In this document: positions 15,346 through 23,463 of the stretch, in pieces
Layout of the letters: every line of letters begins with the position of its first letter
Numbering within the stretch: position 1 is the first letter of the stretch
NCBI GenBank assembly: GCA_002381695.1
Contig: DFXM01000023.1
Coordinates: forward strand, 1-25,968
Direction of reading: 5' to 3'
Length of the DNA: 25,968 bases
DNA from: Clostridium sp. UBA4108
GTDB taxonomy: Bacteria; Bacillota; Clostridia; Clostridiales; Clostridiaceae
Notes under the pieces: generated by a model
Seen by the model: only the letters and a program-made list of their open reading frames with translations
Told to the model about the DNA's origin: nothing
Databases searched by the model: none
Program-made: the position numbers and the translations under genes

Positions 15346-16563
15346 CTACTTTATTCCAATAAGTGAGATTAGCCCATTAGCCAAGGTTTCTCCCCAAGAT
15401 AAATAGTCATGTCCACTATTAAAATATTCAAAGTCAACGTCGTATCCTTTTTCTTTTAACACATCTCTTAATATAATATTTGTACCAATCATTCCTTCTT
15501 TATGTTCAAGAACCCCTACATTTAAGTAAAATTTAAGAGGTAATTTATCTGTTGCTTTGAACTGAGTACTTAACCAACAATCTGTTTCATGACCTTTAAA
15601 ATCTTCTGGTTTGTACCAATAAGAACCAGATTGAGAAAGTACATTTCCAAAAAATTCAGAATGTTTTAACCCTAAATATGATGCAGCAAGTCCTCCTGAG
15701 CTAAGTCCTCCAATTATAGCGTCATCAGCATTACTAGAAATATTATAATTATCTCTAACCCATGGAAGTAACTCCTTAATAAGGATATCTCCAAAGGTAT
15801 CATTGCAACTTAATTCTTCCTCTCTTGTTTCTATTGAATCAATAAATATTGTAACTATAGGAGGTATTCTTTTCTCCCCTATTAAATTATCTAGCACTGA
15901 CACTGCAGAAAGAATATTAATATATTCCTCTCCATCAGTTAAAACTAAAAACCCATAAGGCTTAGCATCTTCTTTATAACCATCAGGTGTGTAGACTCTA
16001 ATTCTGCGACTTTTTTCTAAATTTTTACTGTGAAATTCATGTTCATGTATATTCCCTTTAGAAATGTGTTTTCTTTCTTTGATCCAAGAATACTCCTCTG
16101 CATATGGCATTACTACATAAGATTCTATTTCATCACCTTCACCATTTTCGCCCTTAAAGATTAATTTATTTTTATTAAATTGATCATATTTAAGTTTGTC
16201 CCATCTTTCTTCACAATCAACTTCAAGGGAATCATTAACAGAAAAAGCATATTTAAAACGCATATTATTTTTAATTTTATAACTTATATACCATAAGTTT
16301 GTTTCTAAAAGCCTTTCCATTTTGTTTTCTAATAAATTTTTCCATCCAACTGGAGGCATAAATACTACATTTTCAATTTCTTCATAACTTTTATAAATAA
16401 AAGTCACTAGGACATTATCCAAATCTCCATCTATTTTTTCTATTAATGGAGCCCCTTCTTTTTCCCTTAAATCCCAAAACTTTTGTAATTCTTCCTCATT
16501 TCCTTGCTGAATTTTTTCTTTTAATTGCATTAGTATTGAACTCTTTAATAATGTTTTTTCCAT
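15346..16563 (-). CDS. Enterochelin-esterase-like (Fes-type) alpha/beta hydrolase
   Basis: A 405-residue cytoplasmic hydrolase. The N-terminal region (about 30-175) resembles the Fes N-terminal domain, with the VLVTFIYKSYEE and RFKYAFSVND strands. The C-terminal esterase-D-like part (about 180-405) carries RRIRVYTPDGY, the nucleophile elbow GLSSG (S288) and the catalytic His in SGHDYLSWG (H385). Fes proteins cleave iron-siderophore esters; no siderophore transporter or synthesis gene is in the window, so another ester substrate is possible. ATG 16563 was chosen because AAGGGAAA lies before it; the frame extends to GTG 16614 without a ribosome site. Confidence 0.82.
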   Translation of the reverse strand: MEKTLLKSSILMQLKEKIQQGNEEELQKFWDLREKEGAPLIEKIDGDLDNVLVTFIYKSYEEIENVVFMPPVGWKNLLENKMERLLETNLWYISYKIKNNMRFKYAFSVNDSLEVDCEERWDKLKYDQFNKNKLIFKGENGEGDEIESYVVMPYAEEYSWIKERKHISKGNIHEHEFHSKNLEKSRRIRVYTPDGYKEDAKPYGFLVLTDGEEYINILSAVSVLDNLIGEKRIPPIVTIFIDSIETREEELSCNDTFGDILIKELLPWVRDNYNISSNADDAIIGGLSSGGLAASYLGLKHSEFFGNVLSQSGSYWYKPEDFKGHETDCWLSTQFKATDKLPLKFYLNVGVLEHKEGMIGTNIILRDVLKEKGYDVDFEYFNSGHDYLSWGETLANGLISLIGIK

Positions 16564-16643
16564 ATTAAATCTTTCCCTTCGTATATTCAGATAAAATGGA
16601 CTCTTCTTCATCACATATTTCTTCTAAAAAAAATTCTTTTTTA

Positions 16644-16973
16644 TCATATTATTATTCTAGATTTAAAAAATCTTTCTTGAAATTCAACCAAAGCACTTAT
16701 TTGTTCTTTACTATACTTGCCTATTTCTTTACATACCACTAACTTGTCTTCAACATCATTTTCTCTTTCTATTATAGCTACAACATAACCCTCATATTTT
16801 TCTAAGGGTTCAAATTCCCCAATAATATACACATCAATTTCCTCACCATCTCCTGCTATAGTATTAGGGATATATCCATAATTCAAAGGATAGACAAAAT
16901 CATGGTCAGGATGTCTTGAACCTAAGGGTCTATCCATAATTACATCAACTTTTTTGCCTAAATACTGTTTCAT
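16644..16973 (-). CDS. Short inorganic pyrophosphatase-like protein
   Basis: A 109-residue protein resembling the N-terminal two-thirds of family I soluble pyrophosphatases: DRPLGSRHPDHDF (14-26), VYPLNYGYIPNTIAGDGEEI (27-46) and D47-VYIIG. Canonical enzymes are about 160-180 residues and have DGDPxD; here it is DGEEID (D42, E44, D47), so one metal-ligand Asp is replaced by Glu and the C-terminal helix region is short. It may hydrolyse pyrophosphate or act on a related substrate; homologues of this short type are widespread in clostridia. The ATG follows AAGGTGAG. It lies 56 bases after the Nudix gene in the same direction. Confidence 0.8.
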   Translation of the reverse strand: MKQYLGKKVDVIMDRPLGSRHPDHDFVYPLNYGYIPNTIAGDGEEIDVYIIGEFEPLEKYEGYVVAIIERENDVEDKLVVCKEIGKYSKEQISALVEFQERFFKSRIII

Positions 16974-17028
16974 AACTCACCTTCCTCTTAATAAATTAAT
17001 CTTTCAAAACTCTTTACAACAGATTTGT

Positions 17029-17508
17029 TTATACAAATACTTCTTCCTTCACCACATATGGATTCTTCTCATAGGCCCTATAAACAACTTTGCCGTCATA
17101 ATTAAGTAAAAACTTTAATCTATCCTTAACAGATTGTCTATCTGCCATATGAATGACTTCCTCTTTATCAAACCACCCAACCTCAATGCTTTCTTCACTG
17201 GTGGTAGGTTCTCCTGATAAGGCTCTTCCTATGAAATCAATAGTCACAATGGTAGGCAGTTGACTGACTCCATCATACTGAACGCCTACAGAAATGCTAG
17301 AATTCACTGATACTAAACTTAGTACCTCTATATTGATTCCTGTTTCTTCTTTCACTTCTCTTACTAAAGCTTCGGTAAGAGTTTCTCCTACTTCAACTTG
17401 TCCTCCAGGAAACTCCCATCCCTTTTTAGGATTGTTCATCATAAGTATCTTACCTTCTTCATTTGTAATTAATCCGCCTACCCCAACAATATGTGTTGGA
17501 AAAATCAT
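17029..17508 (-). CDS. Nudix hydrolase
   Basis: A 159-residue Nudix-fold pyrophosphohydrolase. The Nudix box GX5EX7REUXEEXGU is complete: it starts at GGQVEVGE near residue 36 and runs through REVKEETGI, so the metal-binding Glu residues are present. Such enzymes cut nucleoside diphosphates linked to another group; the substrate cannot be read from the sequence. The start ATG at 17508 was chosen because GGAG lies eight bases before it; the frame continues to GTG 17517, which overlaps that site. It begins about 19 bases after the lipoprotein stop, and the pyrophosphatase-like gene follows, a logical pairing because Nudix reactions often release pyrophosphate. Confidence 0.9.
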   Translation of the reverse strand: MIFPTHIVGVGGLITNEEGKILMMNNPKKGWEFPGGQVEVGETLTEALVREVKEETGINIEVLSLVSVNSSISVGVQYDGVSQLPTIVTIDFIGRALSGEPTTSEESIEVGWFDKEEVIHMADRQSVKDRLKFLLNYDGKVVYRAYEKNPYVVKEEVFV

Positions 17509-17526
17509 AGTCATCACTCCAATAAT

Positions 17527-18063
17527 TTATTCTGCAATCTTATCAATTGCTAAAACTCCTAATTCTGCATCATTCTTAATTACTGACTTTGCAATTGTTA
17601 TAATATACTTTTGTGATACCATATCTTCATACTTCTCTGATACGTAAATCTCTCCTTCCATAGCTACCTTATACCAGTTTCTAGTTCTTAAATCATCATC
17701 CACTTCATCTCTAGGTGAAGAATATAATTTCCCCTCACTGTTTACAAAATATGCTGAATACACCTTAGGGCTATTTGCATTATAATATTCATCTAAAATT
17801 TCTAGCATAGACTCTATATCCTCTGTCTTACTTACTTTATCTGATAAAAGTTTTATATCCTCTATGGCCTTTGCTTCCTTTACTTTTGGATCAACTTCTT
17901 CATTTTTTCCTTCTTCCTCAGCTGATACCCCATTTCCAATATTTACAGCCTCTTTACTATCTTTGTCCTTTACATTAGAAATCTTACTACAACCTATTAA
18001 TGTTATAGAAAATGCTATTACTATGACTGTTAAAGCGCTTCTTAATGATCTCTTTCTCCACAC
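17527..18063 (-). CDS. Cache-type sensor lipoprotein
   Basis: A 178-residue lipoprotein. The GTG start at 18063 gives MWRKRSLRSALTVIVIAFSI followed by TLIGC, a basic n-region, hydrophobic core and lipobox with Cys25; GGAGG lies eight bases before this GTG, better than the upstream in-frame ATG. After an acidic linker (about 30-65), residues about 65-178 resemble the membrane-distal PDC/Cache domain of chemoreceptors and sensor kinases (YSAYFVNSEGKLYSSP, RNWYKVAMEG and GVLAIDK). No signalling domain follows, so this would be a free-standing, surface-anchored ligand-binding domain. It heads a minus-strand run of Nudix and pyrophosphatase-like genes. The family is inferred from pattern. Confidence 0.72.
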   Translation of the reverse strand: MWRKRSLRSALTVIVIAFSITLIGCSKISNVKDKDSKEAVNIGNGVSAEEEGKNEEVDPKVKEAKAIEDIKLLSDKVSKTEDIESMLEILDEYYNANSPKVYSAYFVNSEGKLYSSPRDEVDDDLRTRNWYKVAMEGEIYVSEKYEDMVSQKYIITIAKSVIKNDAELGVLAIDKIAE

Positions 18064-18247
18064 TTCAGATTCCTCCATTCCTAAACTCTTGCATACTAAC
18101 TTTATTCGATGACTACCATCCGTAATACTGAGAAAATCGTATGGTCTTAATTGTATTATAATCTATAATATTACAAATAGTGTGAAAATTAAAAACTTCT
18201 ATAAAAATGCTAAAAAATTATTTAAATGTAAAACCAAAGAAAATTTC

Positions 18248-18403
18248 TTAGTCGAAAAGCAATTCCCTATGTTATACTAATAGATAAGCAGATGAATTTT
18301 CTGATTAGATATCAGAAAATTCAAAAATCCATTGCCTTAAAATAGATCCTGATAAACTGAAAGGAATGGGTTTAAATTATATTTTATTTGGGGGTAATTT
18401 AAA
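18248..18403 (+). promoter_or_regulatory. Promoter and structured leader of the aminotransferase gene
   Basis: A -10 box TATACT (18273-18278) with a weak -35 region (about 18248-18255) starts a leader of about 120 bases. It contains a perfect 12-bp hairpin, GAATTTTCTGAT (18294-18305) with ATCAGAAAATTC (18311-18322) and a 5-base loop, and a second possible pairing of CCATT (18330-18334) with AATGG near 18365. No T run follows the hairpin, and no known riboswitch is recognised. The rest of 18064-18247 is AT-rich divergent spacer; a TATAAT on the minus strand at 18155-18160 may serve the lipoprotein operon. Confidence 0.5.
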
Positions 18404-19588
18404 ATGATTTCAAAGGATATGGTTAACCTTGGAACGAAACGCTCTATTATACGTGACATCTTTGAATATGGAAAAATTAGAGCAAAAGAAATAGGGGCAG
18501 AAAATGTTTATGATTTTAGCTTGGGAAATCCCAGCATTCCAGCACCTGAGTGTGTAAAAAAAGCCATTATAGATCTAGTTGAAAATGAAGATTCTGTATT
18601 ACTACACGGTTATACCTCAGCTCAGGGAGATGCTAACGTTAGAAAAACCATTGCAGATTTTATTAATAATAAATTTGCAACAAATTTATGTGCTGATAAC
18701 ATATATATGACCGTGGGAGCTGCCGCTTCACTTAGTATATGTCTAAAGGCACTGGCTGCTCCAGAGGATGAATTTATTGTTTTCACTCCATTTTTTCCTG
18801 AATATCGTACTTTTATTGAAAGTGCTGGTGGAAAACTTGTTATGGTTCCTTCTAATGAAGAGGATTTTCAAATTGATATAGTAAAATTTAGTGAGGCAAT
18901 AACCTGTAAAACTAAAGCTGTTATTGTTAATTCTCCTAATAACCCTTCTGGTGTAGTTATATCTAAGGAAAATATTATTTCACTTTGCAGAGTGCTTAAA
19001 GAGAAATCAGAGGAATATGGTCATCCAATATACTTAATTGCAGATGAGCCTTACCGTGAATTAGTATATGATGATATAGAAGTTCCATACCTAACAAAGT
19101 ACTATGCTAACACCTTAGTTTGCTATTCCTTTAGTAAATCTCTTTCATTACCAGGAGAAAGAATAGGATATATTGTTGTATCTAATGAGATGGACGATTC
19201 AAAAGATGTGTATGCTGCAGTATGTGGAGCAGGAAGAGCACTGGGATATGTGTGTGCTCCAAGCTTATTCCAAAGAGTTATTGCAAAATGTATTGGTGAA
19301 ACTGCCGATGTTTCTATCTATAAGAAGAATAGAGATTTGCTTTATAATGGATTAACAGAACTTGGTTTTCAATGTGTAAAGCCAGATGGTGCATTTTATC
19401 TATTTGCTAAATCAATGGAACCAAATGCTGAGGCTTTCTGTGAAAAAGCAAAGAAACATGAATTGCTATTAGTTCCTGCTGATGATTTCGGATGTCCAGG
19501 CTACGTAAGAGTTTCTTATTGTGTTAAGACTGAACAAATTATTAATGCTATGCCAGCTTTTAAAAAACTTTCAGAAGAGTATAAATAG
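18404..19588 (+). CDS. PLP-dependent class I/II aminotransferase
   Basis: A 394-residue fold-type I aminotransferase. The PLP-binding residues are visible: Asn in NNPSG (N179-N180), Asp in IADEPY (D214) and the Schiff-base Lys in SFSKSLSLPGERIGY (K245), with the substrate-carboxylate Arg in GYVRVSYC near residue 372. Length and order match aspartate-type aminotransferases. Amino donor and acceptor are unknown. The ATG follows GGGGGTAA at eight bases. It is transcribed alone from a promoter with a structured leader and closed by a strong terminator, so its level may be set by leader RNA. Nearby genes give no clear pathway. Confidence 0.9.
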   Translation: MISKDMVNLGTKRSIIRDIFEYGKIRAKEIGAENVYDFSLGNPSIPAPECVKKAIIDLVENEDSVLLHGYTSAQGDANVRKTIADFINNKFATNLCADNIYMTVGAAASLSICLKALAAPEDEFIVFTPFFPEYRTFIESAGGKLVMVPSNEEDFQIDIVKFSEAITCKTKAVIVNSPNNPSGVVISKENIISLCRVLKEKSEEYGHPIYLIADEPYRELVYDDIEVPYLTKYYANTLVCYSFSKSLSLPGERIGYIVVSNEMDDSKDVYAAVCGAGRALGYVCAPSLFQRVIAKCIGETADVSIYKKNRDLLYNGLTELGFQCVKPDGAFYLFAKSMEPNAEAFCEKAKKHELLLVPADDFGCPGYVRVSYCVKTEQIINAMPAFKKLSEEYK

Positions 19589-19615
19589 TAAATATAATAT
19601 GATTTAAGAATAAAC

Positions 19616-19665
19616 TCACCCCTAGGTTATTTAAATAAAGAATAATCTAGGGGTGAACTTTTTTA
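19616..19665 (+). terminator. Rho-independent terminator of the aminotransferase gene
   Basis: TCACCCCTAGGTTATT (19616-19631) pairs with AATAATCTAGGGGTGA (19641-19656), with one G-U pair, and a T tract follows. This is the strongest terminator in the window. Confidence 0.93.
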
Positions 19666-19765
19666 AAGGAAATCTTCTATGAAAATACCACTTAAGCTAC
19701 AATCCACATTATTGGCCGAGCATTATTCAAAAATACCTATTTGTAAAAAATAGTATTGGAATTTA

Positions 19766-19811
19766 TTGACAACATCACTTGATATATAATATGCTATATA
19801 TATCAAGTGAT
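19766..19811 (+). promoter_or_regulatory. TetR promoter with overlapping 15-bp-arm operator
   Basis: TTGACA (19766-19771) and TATGCT (19790-19795) are 18 bases apart. The inverted repeat ATCACTTGATATATA (19774-19788) / TATATATCAAGTGAT (19797-19811) has perfect 15-bp arms separated by 8 bases and fully covers the -10 box. It sits just before a TetR gene, so autorepression is likely. Confidence 0.82.
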
Positions 19812-19838
19812 ATATATAAGAGAGGGGATAAGGTTCAT

Positions 19839-20420
19839 ATGCCACCTAAAAATAAATTTACCAAAGAGCAATTGATTGACGTTGCCTTTGAAATCGCCTG
19901 CGAGGAAGGCTTCCACTCCATAACCATTCGTAAAATTGCTCATCGCCTTGGCTCTTCAATTGCGCCAATCTATGTTAATTTTAATGATGTTGAAGAACTT
20001 AAACAGGAGGTTGTTTCAAAGGCTATTGATATTAGTAAAGATTTGATTTCTCAGCAAAATTCAGGGGATCCATTTTTAGATATAGGAATTGCTTCTGTTA
20101 TTTTTGCAAAGAAATATCCATTACTCTTTGATGAACTAGGACTTAAAAATAATGACTACTATAATAATCATGTGCATTCCAAAGAGTTTGCATTAAACCA
20201 AATGAAGCAAGATCCAGAACTTTCCCAGTTCGAAGATTACGAACTTGAATTATTGTTGATTAAAATGCAGGCATTTCAAGCTGGATTATCTGTACTAGCA
20301 AGGAATGAATGCTATTCTAATATACTTACCGAAGAGATGATTATAAAAATGCTCAATGATACAGGGCGAGATATTTTAATTGGTATGAAACAACAAGGAG
20401 GTATGGAAAGTGAACTTTAG
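19839..20420 (+). CDS. TetR/AcrR family transcriptional regulator
   Basis: A 193-residue regulator. The N-terminal TetR DNA-binding domain covers about residues 5-52: TKEQLIDVAFEIACEEG, ITIRKIAHRLGSSIAPIYVN. The C-terminal helical ligand domain is unassigned. The ATG at 19839 has GAGGGGATAAGG before it; the frame extends upstream to 19779, but that part lies inside the operator. Its 3' end overlaps the start of the hydrolase gene by eleven bases, so the two are translationally coupled. Likely role: repress itself and the hydrolase gene until an inducer binds. Confidence 0.88.
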   Translation: MPPKNKFTKEQLIDVAFEIACEEGFHSITIRKIAHRLGSSIAPIYVNFNDVEELKQEVVSKAIDISKDLISQQNSGDPFLDIGIASVIFAKKYPLLFDELGLKNNDYYNNHVHSKEFALNQMKQDPELSQFEDYELELLLIKMQAFQAGLSVLARNECYSNILTEEMIIKMLNDTGRDILIGMKQQGGMESEL

Positions 20421-21465
20421 TCAATGTGAAAAAATAGTTGAAGGCTTATGTGAAAAAAAGAAGATTCACCAGCTAGTAACTTTCATTGAGAACACCGATG
20501 GAAGCATTTCCTGGAATAAAGGTTATAATAGAAATATAGATTCTCCAATATTGATGGCAAGCATCACGAAGCTCTTTACAACAACCTGCATTTTGATTTT
20601 AAGGGAACAAAATAAGCTTTCTCTAGATGATAATATATCAAAGTATATTCATAAGAATATTTTGGATGGACTTCATATCTATAAAAACAAGGACTATTCC
20701 TATGAATTAACCATATCCCACTTGTTGTTTCAGGTAAGTGGATTACCCGATTACTTTCTAGAGGGAAAAGAGCCTTTTGAGAAAAAAGCTCTAAAAGAAG
20801 ATTTTTATATTGATTTTGATTCAATGATAGCCCTTGGAAAGACAATGAAGCCAAATTTTGAACCTGGCAAAAAAGGTAAAAGCTATTACAGCGATTTTAA
20901 CTTTGATCTACTAGGTAAAATTGTGGAGAATATCACCAAGCTGACCTTAGCTGAGGCCTATGAAACCTACATTTTTACGCCTCTCAACTTAAAATCAACC
21001 TATGTCATTACAAAAGATACGGATTTTGCTCCTAAAGTCTTTTATAAAGATAAGTCTACCTCTGTTGTAAAATTTCTCATGTCTTGCCCTGCAAGTGGTG
21101 GAGGTATTACCACTGCAAGAGAGCTTATGGCTTTTCTCAAGGCTTTCTGGGGAGGTAAATTATTTGACAAAGCAGTATTTCACCAGTTGCAAGAACATAA
21201 TTGTTTGCAGCTTACCTTTGGTGGAATACATTATGCTGGCGGATATATGTATATAAATAGCGGTATTCCACTTCTTAAAAAGAATCAACTTATAGGACAT
21301 TCGGGCTCCACAGGTTCTTTTGCATTTTACTGCCCACAGACCGATCTTTTCTTTGTTGGGGATGTAAATCAAGCATGTAATCCCGGCATACCAATTAGGT
21401 TAGTTATGCGTTTAGAGATGAACACAAGAAAATTTGCAGCTAAGAATCACTTGATAAGAGATTAG
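20410..21465 (+). CDS. Serine beta-lactamase-fold hydrolase (class C-like)
   Basis: A 351-residue beta-lactamase/DD-peptidase-fold protein. The SxxK catalytic motif is SITK (S51-K54), the second motif is YSD (Y160) in a YSDFNFDLLG context, and HSG (H297-G299) takes the place of KTG. HLLFQVSGLPDY (104-115) is the typical family block. There is no signal peptide, so it should be cytoplasmic, like esterase family members, rather than a secreted resistance enzyme. The GTG start is preceded by AAGGAGG and overlaps the tetR stop. The substrate is unknown. It is the second gene of a two-gene autoregulated unit. Confidence 0.86.
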   Translation: MNFSQCEKIVEGLCEKKKIHQLVTFIENTDGSISWNKGYNRNIDSPILMASITKLFTTTCILILREQNKLSLDDNISKYIHKNILDGLHIYKNKDYSYELTISHLLFQVSGLPDYFLEGKEPFEKKALKEDFYIDFDSMIALGKTMKPNFEPGKKGKSYYSDFNFDLLGKIVENITKLTLAEAYETYIFTPLNLKSTYVITKDTDFAPKVFYKDKSTSVVKFLMSCPASGGGITTARELMAFLKAFWGGKLFDKAVFHQLQEHNCLQLTFGGIHYAGGYMYINSGIPLLKKNQLIGHSGSTGSFAFYCPQTDLFFVGDVNQACNPGIPIRLVMRLEMNTRKFAAKNHLIRD

Positions 21466-21468
21466 CTC

Positions 21469-21531
21469 AAAAGCCTCAAGTTTGTTAAGTATTTTCTGCA
21501 AACTAACCATAACAAACTTGAGGCTTTTTAA
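21469..21531. terminator. Bidirectional terminator
   Basis: AAAGCCTCAAGTTTGTTA and TAACAAACTTGAGGCTTT form a perfect 18-bp stem, with A and T runs on either side. It separates the convergent hydrolase and YybS-like genes and can stop transcription from both. Confidence 0.9.
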
Positions 21532-21551
21532 CATCTCATAAATAATCTAAG

Positions 21552-22505
21552 TTATATACATTTCTTCAACAAAACTAATTGCTTCTTTCTCATGCTTAAA
21601 GATAGATTGATAGCCATTCCTCCTAATATCATTACCCAAGAAACCACCCTAAAATTAGTCACTAACAGTATTAATAACACTAGATTAACTATTCTAAAAA
21701 CTGATTTAGATTTAGTTTTCATATACACATATTTGCCTATAAAAGAATTGGCATCCTTTATAGTAACGTATAATAGTATATACTTTACTGATGTGACTAT
21801 GGCCTTCAGATATACTATTTTTATGTCATAGTTAAGTATCTCTAGAACTTCTAAAAAGGCTAAATATATAATTCCAATGATAATAATGTTTTTAGAACAG
21901 CACATATAGTAACTGATTTTTCTATAATTCCTAATCATCATAAATTTTTCATTTCCGTATTCATTTAAAAGCTTTAGTCTATTTCCTAAGACTAAGGTTC
22001 CTAAGTATGCTATTACCACAGTTCCTACTGGAACACAGGTTATAAAAATATATAAAATAACCTGTGGATTTATATATTTAGAGATCCACATTTTAGTATA
22101 GCCTTCAAATTCCTTTATAAAACTGTATCCTATAAGCTTAGAGAAATATATATCTATAAATATCATTAAAATACATGCAAAAATGGAGCAATAAACTATA
22201 TCATCAAGGATTTGTCCATCCCTTTCTATGAATATGCTGCATATAAAACCCAGTAGCATGCTTTGACTCATCCAAATACCTGCTCCTATATCCCCTATTC
22301 CTAGTATTATAATAAGCAATGAGGTTATTGCCGATAATGCTGCATATTTAAACCCACATTTTAAATATATAAGACTAATAATTATTGGAACTAGTATATC
22401 TAAATATAGTGAATATCCAATACCTGTTCCTATAGCTATTATGCTCATCACCACAAACAGTGCCGATAGCATTGCTGCCTCTGTCATTTCTTTTGTATTT
22501 AACAT
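21552..22505 (-). CDS. YybS-like (DUF2232) integral membrane protein
   Basis: A 317-residue membrane protein with about eight hydrophobic segments, beginning MLNTKEMTEAAMLSALFVVM, which matches the start of the DUF2232/YybS family (TEAALLAAI type). GIGYSLYLDILVPIIISLIY and the following hydrophobic blocks fit the fold. The molecular function of YybS proteins is not established. The start ATG follows AAAAGGTGATTAG. It is a single gene, bounded by a bidirectional terminator downstream and by the structured repeat upstream, which ends transcriptionally well separated from the hydrophilic-protein gene. Confidence 0.75.
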   Translation of the reverse strand: MLNTKEMTEAAMLSALFVVMSIIAIGTGIGYSLYLDILVPIIISLIYLKCGFKYAALSAITSLLIIILGIGDIGAGIWMSQSMLLGFICSIFIERDGQILDDIVYCSIFACILMIFIDIYFSKLIGYSFIKEFEGYTKMWISKYINPQVILYIFITCVPVGTVVIAYLGTLVLGNRLKLLNEYGNEKFMMIRNYRKISYYMCCSKNIIIIGIIYLAFLEVLEILNYDIKIVYLKAIVTSVKYILLYVTIKDANSFIGKYVYMKTKSKSVFRIVNLVLLILLVTNFRVVSWVMILGGMAINLSLSMRKKQLVLLKKCI

Positions 22506-22626
22506 CTAATCACCTTTTTTCTATAAATCCTATCTATGATTATCTCATCTTTTGATATTTTTATTACATAATTATTCTAGAAATCTATTTTTCTAATATG
22601 GTTAGAGCATAAAAAGTATTTCTATG

Positions 22627-22881
22627 CTAGAATTATGAAAATTCTCTGTAATGACTTGCAATAAGAAGTGAAGAAACTATTTAAAGTTGATTTTAGAAAT
22701 TCTTCTTTTGAGCAGCTAACATTTTCGTAAGCTTGTCAGGACGACAAGCTAGCGAACCTGAGACAGGACGTCGAATGTGAGCGTTAGAGAATTTTAGCTG
22801 AACAAAAGATTAGAGTTTCTAAATCAACTTTATGTTTCAAACTCTTATTGTAAGTCATGGAAGAGAAGTTTCGTAATTCCA
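22627..22881. repeat. Structured dispersed repeat, copy 2 (complete)
   Basis: The whole element folds as a long imperfect hairpin. Paired arms include TGACTTGCAAT (22652-22662) with 22847-22857 (one G-U), and AAAGTTGATTTTAGAAA (22683-22699) with 22816-22831. At the tip, CAGCTAA (22713-22719) closes a branched core with TTAGCTG (22794-22800). Inside it are hairpin AGCTTGTC/GACAAGCT (22730-22737/22743-22750) and CCTG/CAGG (22757-22767). The region 22759-22800 is 41/42 identical to positions 1-42. No reading frame of note is present. It could be a structured RNA or a mobile inverted-repeat element; no known family is recognised. It occupies most of the 408-base gap between the two flanking genes; the rest (22506-22626 and 22882-22913) shows nothing recognisable. 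Confidence 0.85.
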
Positions 22882-22913
22882 CATATATTAGCTTTTCCTG
22901 GTTAACCATTAGG

Positions 22914-23432
22914 TTACTTTAAAATTTCACTTATATACATTTTTCTATTTTCTGCTTCTAACTCAATGGATTTCTCCTTCACTTTTGCTGCTATCCACTT
23001 AATTGCCGCAAAATAATCTTTTTCATCAATTTCCCCATTTTTCCATAGAGAATTTACTGCTTTTGCGAATTCATTTAAATCTGAATAACCCATAGAATCT
23101 CCGTATTGATCTATGATATCAAGAATATTAAGTTTACCATTCTCTTTATAATATTTATCTTTATTCCCAGCTATATCTATGTCTAGTAAATTATCAATCA
23201 TATTTATAGCATTATCTACACTATCTTTTCTAAATTTTTCTTCCATAAATCCATTCTGTGAGGTTTGTATCCCCTCTTTTTCCTTACTTCTAGTTTCTTT
23301 ACCCTTAATGTGTTTCTCCATAATCTCCTTAAATTCTTGAGGCGTATTTCCATTCCCTCTACCTCTTACTGCCGAAGATTTATTTGTAAAATTGTTTACA
23401 TTAGTGTTTGTTACTTTAGTATCCATATTCAT
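22914..23432 (-). CDS. Unknown hydrophilic protein (172 aa)
   Basis: A soluble, highly charged protein with no signal peptide or membrane helix. The N-terminal third is Asn/Thr/Gly/Ser-rich and likely disordered (TNTNVNNFTNKSSAVRG), followed by a lysine/glutamate-rich stretch and a more ordered C-terminal half, helical by composition (VDNAINMIDNLLDID, then YSDLNEFAKAVNSLWKNGEI). I do not recognise a family. The ATG at 23432 was chosen because GGAGG lies eight bases before it; an in-frame TTG five codons earlier overlaps that site. Its leader is shared with the S41 peptidase gene (24045-25346), and a sigma-H-like promoter lies just upstream. Confidence 0.72.
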   Translation of the reverse strand: MNMDTKVTNTNVNNFTNKSSAVRGRGNGNTPQEFKEIMEKHIKGKETRSKEKEGIQTSQNGFMEEKFRKDSVDNAINMIDNLLDIDIAGNKDKYYKENGKLNILDIIDQYGDSMGYSDLNEFAKAVNSLWKNGEIDEKDYFAAIKWIAAKVKEKSIELEAENRKMYISEILK

Positions 23433-23463
23433 CCCTATTTCCTCCAAAACTCCCTTAAAATAT

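Noticed and set aside
18294..18322. Hairpin as an intrinsic terminator
   Set aside because: The stem is followed by an A-rich, not T-rich, stretch on the plus strand, so it does not fit attenuation without further elements.
19726..19760. Possible fourth copy of the terminal-inverted-repeat element (cctatttgta)
   Set aside because: Only about ten bases match, which is expected by chance in such AT-rich sequence.
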